Notes: generated by a model not told the origin, from the letters alone. Counted from the first letter of the stretch, positions 1 through 8,322 are shown. The stretch is 44,093 bases of DNA from JAADGZ01 sp964596835 (GCA_964596835.1 CAZQVV010000007.1:1-44093); one strand, 5' to 3'. Numbers and translations are program-made.

Positions 1-729
1 ACGGGGATTAATAAAAAAACATTAACTGGTTATGCACTTATGACTTGAATTCAGGGGTGATGAATTTCGTCGAAGCAAAGGAACTACACCCATATCTTAT
101 ACATAAGCCAAATTTAACGCTTGTATAATGGCATTCTTAAAAGCAATGCGTTTTATAACAACTTCTAAGCTATTGATTTTCTGTCGTAACAAAAGAACCA
201 CACCCAAATCAATTCAAATATCTCCAAACAGAGAAACTTACAATATTGTAAAAGGATTATATGTTGCTGCATTAACGTTTTATGGGAAATGTTTTACGAG
301 ATGCGAAGGCAGAAGGGTGAAGATGGAGAAATGCCACCGCCGTTATCCCGCTATCCTCATACTCCGAAAATAATTCACGCCACTATAACTCTGTTCGCCT
401 TTGCATTGCCTTTCTCCATTAACGAAAAAAGGCGCACGATATATCAAGTCCTAACAAACAGGCAGGGCGCGGTTAATTTTACGCTTACCAAGCTACCTGC
501 AAACGATGGAAAACAAGGGATATAATCCTCTGGTTGCTATTCAAATCGCGCTTGCGGGTGAAGTCGACTTGAAGGGGTGAGTGGTTACTTTTGCTGAATA
601 GATACGATTTGGGTAACTACACACCCCACACATCATTAATTTTACCGGCCAATGCCATTTGAATGGAAATCAGTAGGCTATATTCTTTATTGGCCATTCT
701 CAAATCAGGCGCCTCAAGCCGCCCTGAAT
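1..729. other. Gene-poor, repeat-bearing end region
   Basis: No convincing gene was found; the short open frames here have no recognisable protein character. The region holds two degenerate direct copies of a repeat. The first, at 61-96, matches the second, at 174-210, at about 30 of 37 positions with one gap. The second copy lies inside a 52-base segment (160-211) that recurs in inverted orientation at the far end of the window. The stretch is AT-rich and looks like decayed or repetitive intergenic DNA. Nothing else is seen up to the GlpD stop codon. Confidence 0.6.
160..211. repeat. Left copy of the 52-bp inverted repeat shared by the window ends
   Basis: These 52 bases are the exact reverse complement of 44042-44093. 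Identity stops right after position 211. The repeat reaches the last base of the window on the right, so its full extent is not visible. A diverged direct copy of part of it lies at 61-96. Confidence 0.85.
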
Positions 730-1914
730 TTACTCAACACTCCGGACTTGCTGGATCGGGTGCAATATTAATTTTGTGGTATCCGCTTTAGTTGTGGCTT
801 TGGGCAAACAGGGCCGCAGCATGGTTATGACCTGTTCCGCCGTGGCGCGATAGCCGGTGAGTTTGCCGCCATATAAACTCAATAGCGCAGGTGAACTCAT
901 ATGCAACACGGTATCCCGGGGTCGGTTGAAGAAACTGCCTTTCGCTTTGGGTAACACACGCACCCCGGCGAAGGCGTCGATGATGTTCGTTCCCCCATGA
1001 GGAAAATAATAACGATAAACGGCCTGTAAATAACGTATTTCTTCTTCCGTGGGACTGACTGCATCTGGCTCACCTTGAAAACAGGTTTCCGTAGTGCCCA
1101 CCAGGGTCTTACCTTGCCAGGGCATGACAAACACGGCGCGTTTGTCAGTGGGCGCTTCGACATAATAAATCGCCGAGGGCGCAGGCGCATCCAGTAACAC
1201 ATGCGCACCCTGCACCAGATCCACCTCCAGCCGGGACGACTGCGGTGCAATTCTTTCCAGTACTATATTCACCCACGGTCCGGCGGCATTCACCAGGGCA
1301 TGACAACTGAGCTGTTTTTCTCCGTGCCTATCCCGGTAACGAACCTGATAAATATTATCTTCATAGCCTGCCGAAATAACTTCTGCCGGGCAAAGTAGTT
1401 TTGCACCCAGTTCAATCGCTGACCGCATGACTGCGCGAGTCAGGGCGGCGTCATCGGTTTGGGCATCCCAGTACTGGTATAGCGCAGACAGATTTTCAGT
1501 CTGCAAGCCGTCGTAAGACAAGCACTGTGTTTTGGAAAAATGTTTGAAACGAGCCAGTGGTTTTAATCCGCCCAGCAGCGCATACACGCTCAGTCCCAGC
1601 CGGATTTGCCAGGATTTTCGGGTACTGTTTTTATAAACGGGAATATGGAATGCAACCGGCCTGACCAGGGCGGGGGCGATACGCAAAAGGATCGCTCGCT
1701 CCCGAAGCGCTTTTCTCACCAGGCCAAACTGGGCCGTTTCAAGATAACGCAGCCCCCCATGAATCAGTTTACTCGAACGGCTTGAGGTTGCCGACGCAAG
1801 GGCCTCTTTCTCTAACAGTAAAACCCGGTAACCGGCTGCGGCCGCCGCCTGCGCCACCCCCACACCCTGAATACCGCCGCCGATGATCAAGATGTCGTAA
1901 TCGACTTTGTTCAC
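730..1914 (-). CDS. Short GlpD-like glycerol-3-phosphate dehydrogenase (FAD-dependent)
   Basis: This 394-residue protein is predicted to oxidise sn-glycerol 3-phosphate to dihydroxyacetone phosphate and pass electrons to the quinone pool. An N-terminal FAD-binding Rossmann motif GGGIQG lies at residues 12-17, and the GlpD signature SSRSSKLIHGGLRYL at 44-58. The C-terminal GGKLTGYR segment that closes the DAO fold is present. Aerobic GlpD is usually about 500 residues; the C-terminal helical domain of about 110 residues is missing here. The start is GTG, overlapping the upstream gene's stop as GTGA, so translation is probably coupled. With the preceding phosphodiesterase it would form a glycerophosphodiester to glycerol 3-phosphate to DHAP route. 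Another FAD oxidoreductase specificity remains possible. Confidence 0.85.
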   Translation of the reverse strand: MNKVDYDILIIGGGIQGVGVAQAAAAAGYRVLLLEKEALASATSSRSSKLIHGGLRYLETAQFGLVRKALRERAILLRIAPALVRPVAFHIPVYKNSTRKSWQIRLGLSVYALLGGLKPLARFKHFSKTQCLSYDGLQTENLSALYQYWDAQTDDAALTRAVMRSAIELGAKLLCPAEVISAGYEDNIYQVRYRDRHGEKQLSCHALVNAAGPWVNIVLERIAPQSSRLEVDLVQGAHVLLDAPAPSAIYYVEAPTDKRAVFVMPWQGKTLVGTTETCFQGEPDAVSPTEEEIRYLQAVYRYYFPHGGTNIIDAFAGVRVLPKAKGSFFNRPRDTVLHMSSPALLSLYGGKLTGYRATAEQVITMLRPCLPKATTKADTTKLILHPIQQVRSVE

Positions 1915-2693
1915 ACTCTGGCATCCTCCTGCAAGTTGGCCAGCATCTCGCCGATGGCGAAGGTCTCAACCAGATCCACCCCCCGGCCAAGCACTGTTCG
2001 CGCTCTCCTGACATCGGTGCATTCATACACGGCCAGATGTGACCCTGGCACCTGCAAAGAACCTTCGGGAGGCAGGCTTTCAATATCACAAAACAGGTAT
2101 TCCGGCTTCAATGCCTGCACCCGCAGCTGACTCAGGGTATGCCAGTCATCGGCCACCACCGCAATGGGTTGGCGACCCCGTTCGCGTACTTTTTCCAGCA
2201 CCGAAAGGGAATAGGAAATCATCACGCATTGCCCCAGCACGGGTTGCAGATCAGTCAGCACTTTCGCCAGCATTCCGTTCTCATCAAAGTGGGCAAGGCT
2301 GATGCGTTTGAGTTCAATGAACGCCGTGATACGAGGATAGGTCTGCAACAGATCGGTGAGATCCTTTAATCGGGAAAGGGGTTCTTTACGGTTCGGGTGG
2401 TCAGGCTGCGCCGGGCCACGAACCGAAAAAGTTCGCGCTTCCCGCCAGCCATAATCGTGCAGCGCGCCGGATCGGTGGCACAAGCGTCGCAGATCCCGGT
2501 CATGAAACAGCACAGCGACACCATCGGCGGTCAGTTGCACATCTACTTCAATAAAGTGAGCACCGGCAGTAATGGCGGCCATAATACCCGCAAGTGTGTT
2601 TTCGGGGTAGTGGTGAGGATAGCCACGATGGGCGATCAATTTGTCAGCCACTGAAATCAAATCATTCACCTCACTAAACTCTGGTATACTCAT
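1911..2693 (-). CDS. Glycerophosphodiester phosphodiesterase (GDPD family)
   Basis: A cytoplasmic GDPD-family TIM barrel of 260 residues with no signal peptide. It would hydrolyse glycerophosphodiesters to glycerol 3-phosphate and an alcohol. The catalytic signature is present: AHRG followed by PENT, then the metal-binding FIEVDV segment, then FHD. The ATG at 2693 was chosen; an in-frame GTG at 2732 would overlap the start of the divergent protease gene. A TATAAA element lies just upstream of 2693 on this strand, so the leader may be very short. The stop overlaps the GlpD-like start by four bases (GTGA), so the two form an operon. Confidence 0.88.
   Translation of the reverse strand: MSIPEFSEVNDLISVADKLIAHRGYPHHYPENTLAGIMAAITAGAHFIEVDVQLTADGVAVLFHDRDLRRLCHRSGALHDYGWREARTFSVRGPAQPDHPNRKEPLSRLKDLTDLLQTYPRITAFIELKRISLAHFDENGMLAKVLTDLQPVLGQCVMISYSLSVLEKVRERGRQPIAVVADDWHTLSQLRVQALKPEYLFCDIESLPPEGSLQVPGSHLAVYECTDVRRARTVLGRGVDLVETFAIGEMLANLQEDARV
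2685..2690 (+). promoter_or_regulatory. Possible -10 element for the M50 protease gene
   Basis: TATACT preceded by TGG resembles an extended -10 element and lies 31 bases before the M50 start codon. No good -35 hexamer is visible at standard spacing. It lies in the divergent region shared with the phosphodiesterase gene. Confidence 0.35.
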
Positions 2694-2720
2694 GGGCCGC
2701 GTTTTTATAGCCCAATTATC

Positions 2721-3377
2721 ATGCTCCAGCACCTTTCCACTATCCAGATCATTTCCGTTGCTATCCTGCCGACGTTATTTGCCATTATCGTGCATGAGGT
2801 CGCTCATGGTTGGGTGGCCAAACAGTTGGGTGACCACACAGCCGATATGCTTGGGCGTCTGACCCTGAATCCGATCAAGCATATTGATCCCGTCGGTACC
2901 CTGCTGGTACCGATTATCATGATCGCCACCCTCGGCATCGCCTTTGGTTGGGCCAAACCGGTACCCATCGATTACCGCAATCTGCATAACCCAAAACGCG
3001 ACATGGTGCTGGTCGCCGCAGCCGGGCCGGCGTCCAATTTGCTCATGGCCCTGGCCTGGGCGCTGATCGCCAAGATGGCCATGCTCCTGCCTGCCAGCAT
3101 GCTGTTTGTTTCACAGCCGCTGATCTACATGGGTAGCATCGGGATTCTGATCAATGTGCTGCTGATGGTATTCAATCTCATTCCCCTGCCGCCGCTGGAT
3201 GGCGGGCGTGTGGCCGTCGGTCTGCTGCCGTCAAACTTGAGCCACTCACTAAGTAAACTGGAACCCTACGGCCTGTTCATCATCCTTGCCTTGTTCGCCA
3301 CCGGTTTCCTGTCGAAACTTATCTGGCCGGCTATCTCGCTTGTTTCCGGCGCCATCCAGACCCTTGTCGGTCTGTAA
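2721..3377 (+). CDS. M50 family (site-2-protease type) membrane metalloprotease
   Basis: A polytopic membrane protein of 218 residues. The zinc-binding motif HEVAH is at residues 25-29 inside the first hydrophobic segment, and the third ligand is in the LDGGR motif at about 159-163, preceded by FNLIPLPP. Both are diagnostic of the short, PDZ-less M50B class. It should cleave substrates within or near the inner membrane. The substrate is unknown, and neighbours do not point to a sigma-factor pathway. It is divergent from the phosphodiesterase gene and convergent with the DUF2835 gene, so it is probably monocistronic. Confidence 0.9.
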   Translation: MLQHLSTIQIISVAILPTLFAIIVHEVAHGWVAKQLGDHTADMLGRLTLNPIKHIDPVGTLLVPIIMIATLGIAFGWAKPVPIDYRNLHNPKRDMVLVAAAGPASNLLMALAWALIAKMAMLLPASMLFVSQPLIYMGSIGILINVLLMVFNLIPLPPLDGGRVAVGLLPSNLSHSLSKLEPYGLFIILALFATGFLSKLIWPAISLVSGAIQTLVGL

Positions 3378-3397
3378 CATCCCGGGGATCCGGAATC

Positions 3398-3625
3398 TCA
3401 GGCCAGAGTCAGCCGGTGTAGCGAAACAAAATGCTGGTTCTCGTCAAACTCCAGTTCAAATAGCCCCGACACCCCGGCATGGCTCAGATAGGGGCGCAGA
3501 ATAGCCGCAGGAAAACGCAGTTTCTGACCGTCCAGGCTTTTTACCTGCACCATCTTCACCTCCCCCTGATAATAGCGACGATAGGTTTGTGCTGGCAGAC
3601 TAAGGCTAAAACGGATTCGAGCCAT
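3398..3625 (-). CDS. DUF2835 family protein
   Basis: A 75-residue soluble protein that fits the gammaproteobacterial DUF2835 family: an N-terminal FSLSL strand, a YYQGEVK..VQV core, the conserved LRFPAAILRPYL segment and a C-terminal LHRL. Its function is not established. It ends 20 bases from the end of the M50 gene in convergent orientation and has no obvious operon partner. Confidence 0.82.
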   Translation of the reverse strand: MARIRFSLSLPAQTYRRYYQGEVKMVQVKSLDGQKLRFPAAILRPYLSHAGVSGLFELEFDENQHFVSLHRLTLA

Positions 3626-3826
3626 TTATTATAATTCCTTAATATTCAATGTGCTGTCAATAATCAGGGACGAATCGGGGAAGACGGATAGTTAATTATA
3701 GGTGTAGAATCATTATTCAGGAACCGCCCACTCAGGGCAAATGCCTGTTTGGAACCCGCCCCCCCATCTTGTTTCAGGGGCCCATGATGATTACAACGAC
3801 GATTAAAAGAGAGAGTAGACGAGCTT

Positions 3827-4309
3827 ATGAAATTTACATTTCCAACTGCACAATACTTTATGAAATCCCTGGTCATCTCCACCGTTCTGGGTTTAGTGGC
3901 CTTTTTTCTCGCTCCCCAGCTTGCCATTGAAAACCTCGGTGCCGCTCGCGGCTTTGCCTATGGCGTGCTGACCGGCGCGCTGATGGGTTCTCTGCTGGCG
4001 GCCACGCGTATCATCCCTGCTGCGGCTGGCAAAATGGAATCCATTTTTGTCGGCAACCTGGCTTTTCGCGCCTCAAACAACGCGGTGCGTGAACTATTTG
4101 AACAATATGGCGAAGTCCATGCGGTGCGTCTGATGACGGATCGCGTGACCCGTAAGCCCCGCGGTTTCGGTTTTGTGGAAATGAACCATCACGATGCCAT
4201 GAAAGCGATTAAGGCTCTGCAGGGCGAAGAGTTCCAGGGCCGGGAACTGAAGGTTAATATTGCCAACGAAAGAAAATCGCGAGAAGAAATTAGCGCCGCC
4301 CATAGCTAA
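3827..4309 (+). CDS. RRM RNA-binding protein with N-terminal membrane segments
   Basis: 160 residues. The C-terminal half is one RNA recognition motif with RNP2 IFVGNL at 73-78 and RNP1 KPRGFGFV at 110-117, expected to bind single-stranded RNA. The first 65 residues contain two hydrophobic stretches (about 12-30 and 40-62), so the RRM may be tethered to the inner membrane. A second in-frame ATG just before the RRM (about 4034) could give a soluble form, but no ribosome site is evident there. An intrinsic terminator follows at 4331-4359. Confidence 0.85.
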   Translation: MKFTFPTAQYFMKSLVISTVLGLVAFFLAPQLAIENLGAARGFAYGVLTGALMGSLLAATRIIPAAAGKMESIFVGNLAFRASNNAVRELFEQYGEVHAVRLMTDRVTRKPRGFGFVEMNHHDAMKAIKALQGEEFQGRELKVNIANERKSREEISAAHS

Positions 4310-4330
4310 CAGCCATCAAGCACGGGTATC

Positions 4331-4359
4331 AAAAAGGGAGCCTCCGGCTCCTTTTTTTT
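4331..4359. terminator. Rho-independent terminator between convergent genes
   Basis: Stem GGAGCC (4337-4342) pairs with GGCTCC (4346-4351) across a TCC loop. It is flanked by an A-run and followed by eight Ts. The A-run on the left lets it work in both directions, serving the RRM gene and the convergent FKBP gene. Confidence 0.9.
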
Positions 4360-4376
4360 GTGAGATCATCGGTCTT

Positions 4377-4742
4377 TTAGACTCGCACTTCCAGCAACTC
4401 CACCTCAAACATCAGGATCGCGTGAGGCGGGATCACGCCTGCCGCACCTGCCGCGCCATAACCCATGTCCGGGGGAATAATCAGGCTGCGTTTGCCGCCG
4501 ACTTTCATCCCGGCAAAACCCTGGTCCCAGCCCTTGATCACCGTGCCGGTGCCAAGCACAAAAGAGAAGGGATCGTTCCTGTCGAGGGAGCTGTCAAATT
4601 TATTGCCCTTGTTGTCCTCTGCATCCTCGTCATACAGCCAGCCGGAATAATGCACAACAATGGACTTGCCGGCCACTGCTTCATCGCCCTCGCCCTGTGC
4701 ATGATCGACAATCTGTAATTCAGTGATATTATTTGTGGACAT
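4377..4742 (-). CDS. FKBP-type peptidyl-prolyl cis-trans isomerase
   Basis: A single-domain FKBP of 121 residues with no signal peptide, so cytoplasmic. It catalyses cis-trans isomerisation of X-Pro bonds and may act as a folding helper. Family motifs seen in order are VHYSGWL, KFDSS, VIKGWDQGFAGMKVGGKR, IPPDMGYG and the closing FEVELLEV strand. An insert of about nine residues after YD is rich in acidic residues. It is convergent with the RRM gene and shares a terminator with it. Confidence 0.93.
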   Translation of the reverse strand: MSTNNITELQIVDHAQGEGDEAVAGKSIVVHYSGWLYDEDAEDNKGNKFDSSLDRNDPFSFVLGTGTVIKGWDQGFAGMKVGGKRSLIIPPDMGYGAAGAAGVIPPHAILMFEVELLEVRV

Positions 4743-4973
4743 TTAAAGTTTCTCCCCTGCTTTGTTTGTCTGCCCGCTGATGTCAGAGCAGGCGAATTCC
4801 CACTTATGCATCTTTATCAGGGCAAATTTTGCTTCAGTAATTTTCCCATGCGCCGTTATATAGACACATGGTGCATTAGCACAGTATGTCATAAATCCCG
4901 GCCAAATCAGAATTTGCAGTCAGAAAGAAAAGACAACGTGGGCCTAAAATTTATTGGATGACTGGATAGATAT

Positions 4974-5933
4974 ATGAACTCATCATTTATTACTTCTGTT
5001 GACGAGCGTACTAAACTGGCCGGCGCGAACCGGCTGGAAATCCTCCTTTTCAGTCTCGGTCTCGATGCCAACACCCAGCGCGAAGAAGTCTTCGGCCTGA
5101 ATGTTTTCAAGATCCGCGAAGTCATTCAGGTGCCCGAAATCACCCGTGCGCCAGACATGCCGGTGGGTGTCAAGGGCATGGTCAGCCTGCGTGGCGTGAT
5201 GATTCCGGTCATCGATATGGCGCATTTTTGCGGCATGGCGGTTGATGAACCGCCCAGCAAGCTGATTGTAACCGAATATAACAAATCTACCCAGGCGCTG
5301 CTGGTCAGCTCGGTGGAGCAGATCCTGCGGCTGGAATGGAATGACATCAAGGTTCCACCCTCCATGATGGCTAACCGCATGGGCGGCTTGATCACGGCCG
5401 TAACCGAACTACAGGACACACGCATCGCCATGCTGCTGGATGTGGAAAAGGTACTCGCGGAAACGGCGGGTACCCTGGATGATCCCAGCCAGTTCGAGGG
5501 CATCGAGCGTTTGGAGCAAACGGCCACCGTCTTCTTTGCCGATGATTCCAGCGTCGCCCGCCGCCAGATCGAGAACACACTGGATCGCCTGGGGGCAAAT
5601 TATTACAGCGCCAAAAACGGTGTGGAAGCCTGGGAAAAACTTCAGGACATCGCCACTCGCGCCGAGGCCAGCCATGCCCCCGTCAGCGAGATAATCCAGG
5701 CCATCATCACCGATGTGGAAATGCCGGGCATGGACGGTTATGTGCTGACCAAAAACATCAAAAGTGACGCCCGCTTCAAAGGGATTCCCGTACTCATGCA
5801 CTCGTCTTTATCGGCCGATGCCAATATGCTGCTGGGCAGCAAGGTGGGCGCGGATGCCTATATTCCAAAATTTGATCCCATCGAGTTGTCAAAGGCACTG
5901 GCCCCGCTCCTGACTCAGAACAGAAGCGCCTGA
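4974..5933 (+). CDS. cheV: Chemotaxis coupling/response-regulator protein CheV
   Basis: 319 residues: an N-terminal CheW-like domain (about 20-165) joined to a C-terminal receiver domain (about 185-315). The receiver has an acidic pair at D190/D191, the predicted phosphoacceptor D247 in TDVEMPGMDG, and the conserved lysine in YIPKFDP. CheV couples chemoreceptors to CheA and tunes signalling through its phosphorylation. No other che gene is adjacent, so it is an orphan here. A hairpin overlaps the stop codon. The presence of CheV implies a motile organism. Confidence 0.94.
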   Translation: MNSSFITSVDERTKLAGANRLEILLFSLGLDANTQREEVFGLNVFKIREVIQVPEITRAPDMPVGVKGMVSLRGVMIPVIDMAHFCGMAVDEPPSKLIVTEYNKSTQALLVSSVEQILRLEWNDIKVPPSMMANRMGGLITAVTELQDTRIAMLLDVEKVLAETAGTLDDPSQFEGIERLEQTATVFFADDSSVARRQIENTLDRLGANYYSAKNGVEAWEKLQDIATRAEASHAPVSEIIQAIITDVEMPGMDGYVLTKNIKSDARFKGIPVLMHSSLSADANMLLGSKVGADAYIPKFDPIELSKALAPLLTQNRSA

Positions 5934-5956
5934 TCCCGCCACAGAGGTGGATCAGG
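5929..5956. other. Hairpin at the cheV stop codon
   Basis: CCTGAT (5929-5934) pairs with ATCAGG (5951-5956), and an inner CCAC/GTGG stem encloses an AGAG loop. It lies between the convergent ends of cheV and the next gene. It has no T-run, so it may protect RNA 3' ends or assist factor-dependent termination. Confidence 0.4.
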
Positions 5957-5964
5957 TGTGTTCT

Positions 5965-6630
5965 TCAGGCAATCAGGTTTGCTTCCAGAAAGCTTTGGTA
6001 GTTCTCGGCACTGACCAATTGGGTGCCATCGCAGTTGAACTGAATGCGTACGAAACTCTGTACCATACAGATAGTCACATTTCGGATATAGTAGTCCGGC
6101 ATATCCCGTAGCACTTTGAGGGTGGAAATCACATGGATAATTTCCTCCTTCTCTACCGGCTCCCACTCCGCGTTGCGCTTGTTGAGTATGTTCTGCCAGT
6201 AACCCGGCAAATTCTTATAAATCGGGTTAGCCGAGATGTTCCAGTAAATATCATTCACCAGCCGAATCTTGTCTTCATAGCTTACGGCGGGGAACTGGCG
6301 CTCAATGTAATCCAAATCAGCCATTTTTTCTGCTTCATGGACTTCGATACGCGTAGGATCAAAGATGGACGCCGTTCGAATCTCGCCATTATTAAAGCCA
6401 ATATACAGGCGGAAAGTGCTCCGGTTTAATAACAGTTCCTTGAAATTGGCGGCCAGTGGTTCGTAAAGGTTGTCCACCTTGCTATCGTATTTCTTGCGCG
6501 CATAGGTGGTTTCTCGCAGGGACGGGTCGCCCTTAATACCAATCTGCAACGTCTCCGAATTCAGACCACTGGCACTGAGAATGCTTTCCTTCAATATCTT
6601 TTCTTCCATTTCAATATCACGTTCTGACAT
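5965..6630 (-). CDS. Hypothetical protein, 221 residues
   Basis: No family was recognised. The protein looks soluble and mixed alpha/beta, rich in acidic residues, with an alternating NRSTFRLYIGFNNGEIRTASIF segment near the middle and a helical second half. A good ribosome site (AAGGGA) precedes the ATG at 6630, and codon use matches the neighbours, so the gene is probably real. It is convergent with cheV and divergent from the thioredoxin gene. No function is proposed. Confidence 0.75.
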   Translation of the reverse strand: MSERDIEMEEKILKESILSASGLNSETLQIGIKGDPSLRETTYARKKYDSKVDNLYEPLAANFKELLLNRSTFRLYIGFNNGEIRTASIFDPTRIEVHEAEKMADLDYIERQFPAVSYEDKIRLVNDIYWNISANPIYKNLPGYWQNILNKRNAEWEPVEKEEIIHVISTLKVLRDMPDYYIRNVTICMVQSFVRIQFNCDGTQLVSAENYQSFLEANLIA

Positions 6631-6743
6631 ATTCTTCCCTTATAATCTGATTTCTGTTAACTGGCTTTTTTATGGGGTTCAAGCCTCGCCTGACCAGCAA
6701 GTATCATATTATACTTTGATTTTTCACTACACATGACAAAACC

Positions 6744-7103
6744 ATGCCTACAACACAGAACAACCCTGAAATCTATAACGTATCCCTTGATGACTTTGAA
6801 CAAAAAGTTATCAACGCTTCCCGGCAACGGCCCATCCTGGCCGATCTTTGGGCAGAGTGGTGCCCGCCCTGCATGGTCATTGCTCCCATCCTTGCTCAGG
6901 TTATAGAAGGGCTTGACGGGCGCGTGGCGCTGGCCAAAGTAGAGGTGGATGAGGACGAAAACATGAAACTGGCCGGGCGTTACAAAGTGCGGGGGTTTCC
7001 GACGATCATTCTGTTTCAGGACGGGGAAGAAAAAGCGCGTTTCAGCGGTGCCCAGCCCGCCTCTTTCATCGATAACTTCATTCACGAAAATGCCGAACTC
7101 TGA
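6744..7103 (+). CDS. Thioredoxin family protein
   Basis: 119 residues with a complete thioredoxin fold and no signal peptide, so cytoplasmic. The active site is WCPPC with cysteines at 40 and 43 (classical thioredoxin is WCGPC), and the cis-proline loop GFPTI has P86. It should carry out dithiol/disulfide exchange on protein substrates. It stands alone between a divergent unknown gene and a MITE-like repeat beginning 17 bases after its stop. The PP active site suggests a specialised redox potential rather than the main TrxA. Confidence 0.9.
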   Translation: MPTTQNNPEIYNVSLDDFEQKVINASRQRPILADLWAEWCPPCMVIAPILAQVIEGLDGRVALAKVEVDEDENMKLAGRYKVRGFPTIILFQDGEEKARFSGAQPASFIDNFIHENAEL

Positions 7104-7120
7104 AAATCAAACTCTCAGAG

Positions 7121-7321
7121 CTGAGGTATCCCCACAAAATAATGTCTAAAATTAAACAGATAAAAGAAATATCCGCCAATGAACGCGGATAAACGCCAAT
7201 ATTTTATTGTTTATGTGCCTCAGGCACCGCACACCACAACAAATGCTTTTGCCTTTATTGGCGTTCATTGGTGGACAGATTAGCCTTTGGCTTTTAAAAA
7301 ATATTCCTGGGGATACCCCAG
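7121..7321 (+). mobile_element. MITE-like element, copy 1, with 9-bp target duplication
   Basis: A 201-bp non-coding element. Its ends are inverted repeats: CTGAGGTATCCCCA on the left and the complement of CTGGGGTATCCCCA on the right. It is flanked exactly by 9-bp direct repeats CTCTCAGAG at 7112-7120 and 7322-7330. An inner inverted pair (CCGCCAATGAACGC and GCGTTCATTGGTGG) makes it highly foldable. Related copies are at 20188-20386 (inverted) and 43562-43735 (truncated). It has no coding capacity, so any movement would need a transposase supplied in trans. Confidence 0.8.
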
Positions 7322-7360
7322 CTCTCAGAGATTAAAACAAAAAACGCTTTCAAACTGTGA

Positions 7361-7741
7361 TTATTTTTTGTTGCCGGTGTAGAACACGCCTGGAATCCAG
7401 GTTTTATACAGCTTCGAGGTTTCATCCAGCCCGCCATCATTGTCATCGACAAATCGGAAGTTGTTGATGCCAATGCGGATCACGTCACCATTGGCCAGCT
7501 TATACAATGATACCGGCCTGTCATTAACGAAGGTGTGATTGGTGCTGTCCAGATCCTGCAGGATGTAATCGACCTGTGCGTCTTTTTTTGAACGCAACAC
7601 CACTTCGATAACAGCATGTTCCTTGCTTACCAGCTCGTCCTCGATACAGATCTCATTATCCGTTCCGCGGCCAATACGAATACGCTGCCTGTCGATGGAA
7701 AATTTTATCCCCGCATTATTGTGCTGAACCAGTATCGCCAT
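7361..7741 (-). CDS. FHA domain protein
   Basis: A 126-residue protein made mostly of one forkhead-associated domain, which binds phosphothreonine peptides. The signature residues are in order: IGRG at 23-26, the SKEHA motif at 39-43, and DLDSTNHTFVN at about 63-73. The C-terminal 30 residues are an aromatic tail with no recognised domain. It starts five bases after the stop of the TlpA-like gene, so the two are cotranscribed. No Ser/Thr kinase gene is present in the window, so the partner is unknown. Confidence 0.9.
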   Translation of the reverse strand: MAILVQHNNAGIKFSIDRQRIRIGRGTDNEICIEDELVSKEHAVIEVVLRSKKDAQVDYILQDLDSTNHTFVNDRPVSLYKLANGDVIRIGINNFRFVDDNDGGLDETSKLYKTWIPGVFYTGNKK

Positions 7742-7746
7742 AAAAT

Positions 7747-8301
7747 CTAGTTTCCATGATTTACTTCTTCTACCGCCGATGTTTTCTGTAGCGAGTTACG
7801 CTGAATAAATTTTTCAACCAGCTCCAGTGGTATCGCTCCTATTTGCTGCACTCTCAGCTCACCGTCAGGTGAATACAACAGCAGGGTCGGCGTCCCCATC
7901 CAGTTCTGCCCGGTCAGTTTCTCAAACCAGTCCGCTATCTTGTCCGGCTCACCGATGAGATTGGGGAAGTTTATGTTATGACGTTTAATGAACGATTCTG
8001 CAGCTTTCTTTTTCGCCTGCCCATCAATGGAAATACCCAGGACCCGGGCGTCACTTTCTTCATGTTTAAAATGAAAATCCACGTAAGTATAGGCTTCACG
8101 GTTACAGATAGAACAGTCTGAAGCCCAGATCACGACCAGCAACCATTTATGATCCACAATGTAATCCGCAATGTTTGCAGGTTTATTGTCAAAGGTTGAA
8201 AATAACGGCGGACTGGCCGCTACGGATGCGCTCAGGGGCAGATTCAGTAGCAGGCCCAGCATCACCGCGAAAAAATATCTGTCCAGTTTTTTTGTCATCA
8301 T
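7747..8301 (-). CDS. Exported TlpA/ResA-like thioredoxin-fold protein
   Basis: A thioredoxin-like protein with an N-terminal signal peptide (FFAVMLGLLLNLPLSASVAA), so periplasmic or membrane-anchored. The redox motif is WASDCSIC, with cysteines about residues 63 and 66, and a GTPTLLLY cis-proline loop follows. It probably reduces or isomerises exported disulfide proteins. The ATG at 8301 was chosen because AAGAG lies just upstream. An upstream TTG at 8322 also has a good site (AAGGAT) and cannot be excluded. It forms an operon with the FHA gene. Confidence 0.85.
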   Translation of the reverse strand: MMTKKLDRYFFAVMLGLLLNLPLSASVAASPPLFSTFDNKPANIADYIVDHKWLLVVIWASDCSICNREAYTYVDFHFKHEESDARVLGISIDGQAKKKAAESFIKRHNINFPNLIGEPDKIADWFEKLTGQNWMGTPTLLLYSPDGELRVQQIGAIPLELVEKFIQRNSLQKTSAVEEVNHGN

Positions 8302-8322
8302 CAACTTACTCTTTGTAAACAA

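Noticed and set aside
160..211. Idea that the end repeats are integron attC sites
   Set aside because: Core-site motifs and the expected fold could not be demonstrated, and no integrase or cassette genes are present.
128..525. Two overlapping small frames near the left end
   Set aside because: No ribosome sites, no protein-like pattern, and they cross a dispersed repeat.
4744..4751. TAAAGTTT, the -35 consensus of FliA promoters, upstream of cheV
   Set aside because: At the required spacing (about 4763-4770) there is no GCCGATAA-like -10, so it is probably chance.
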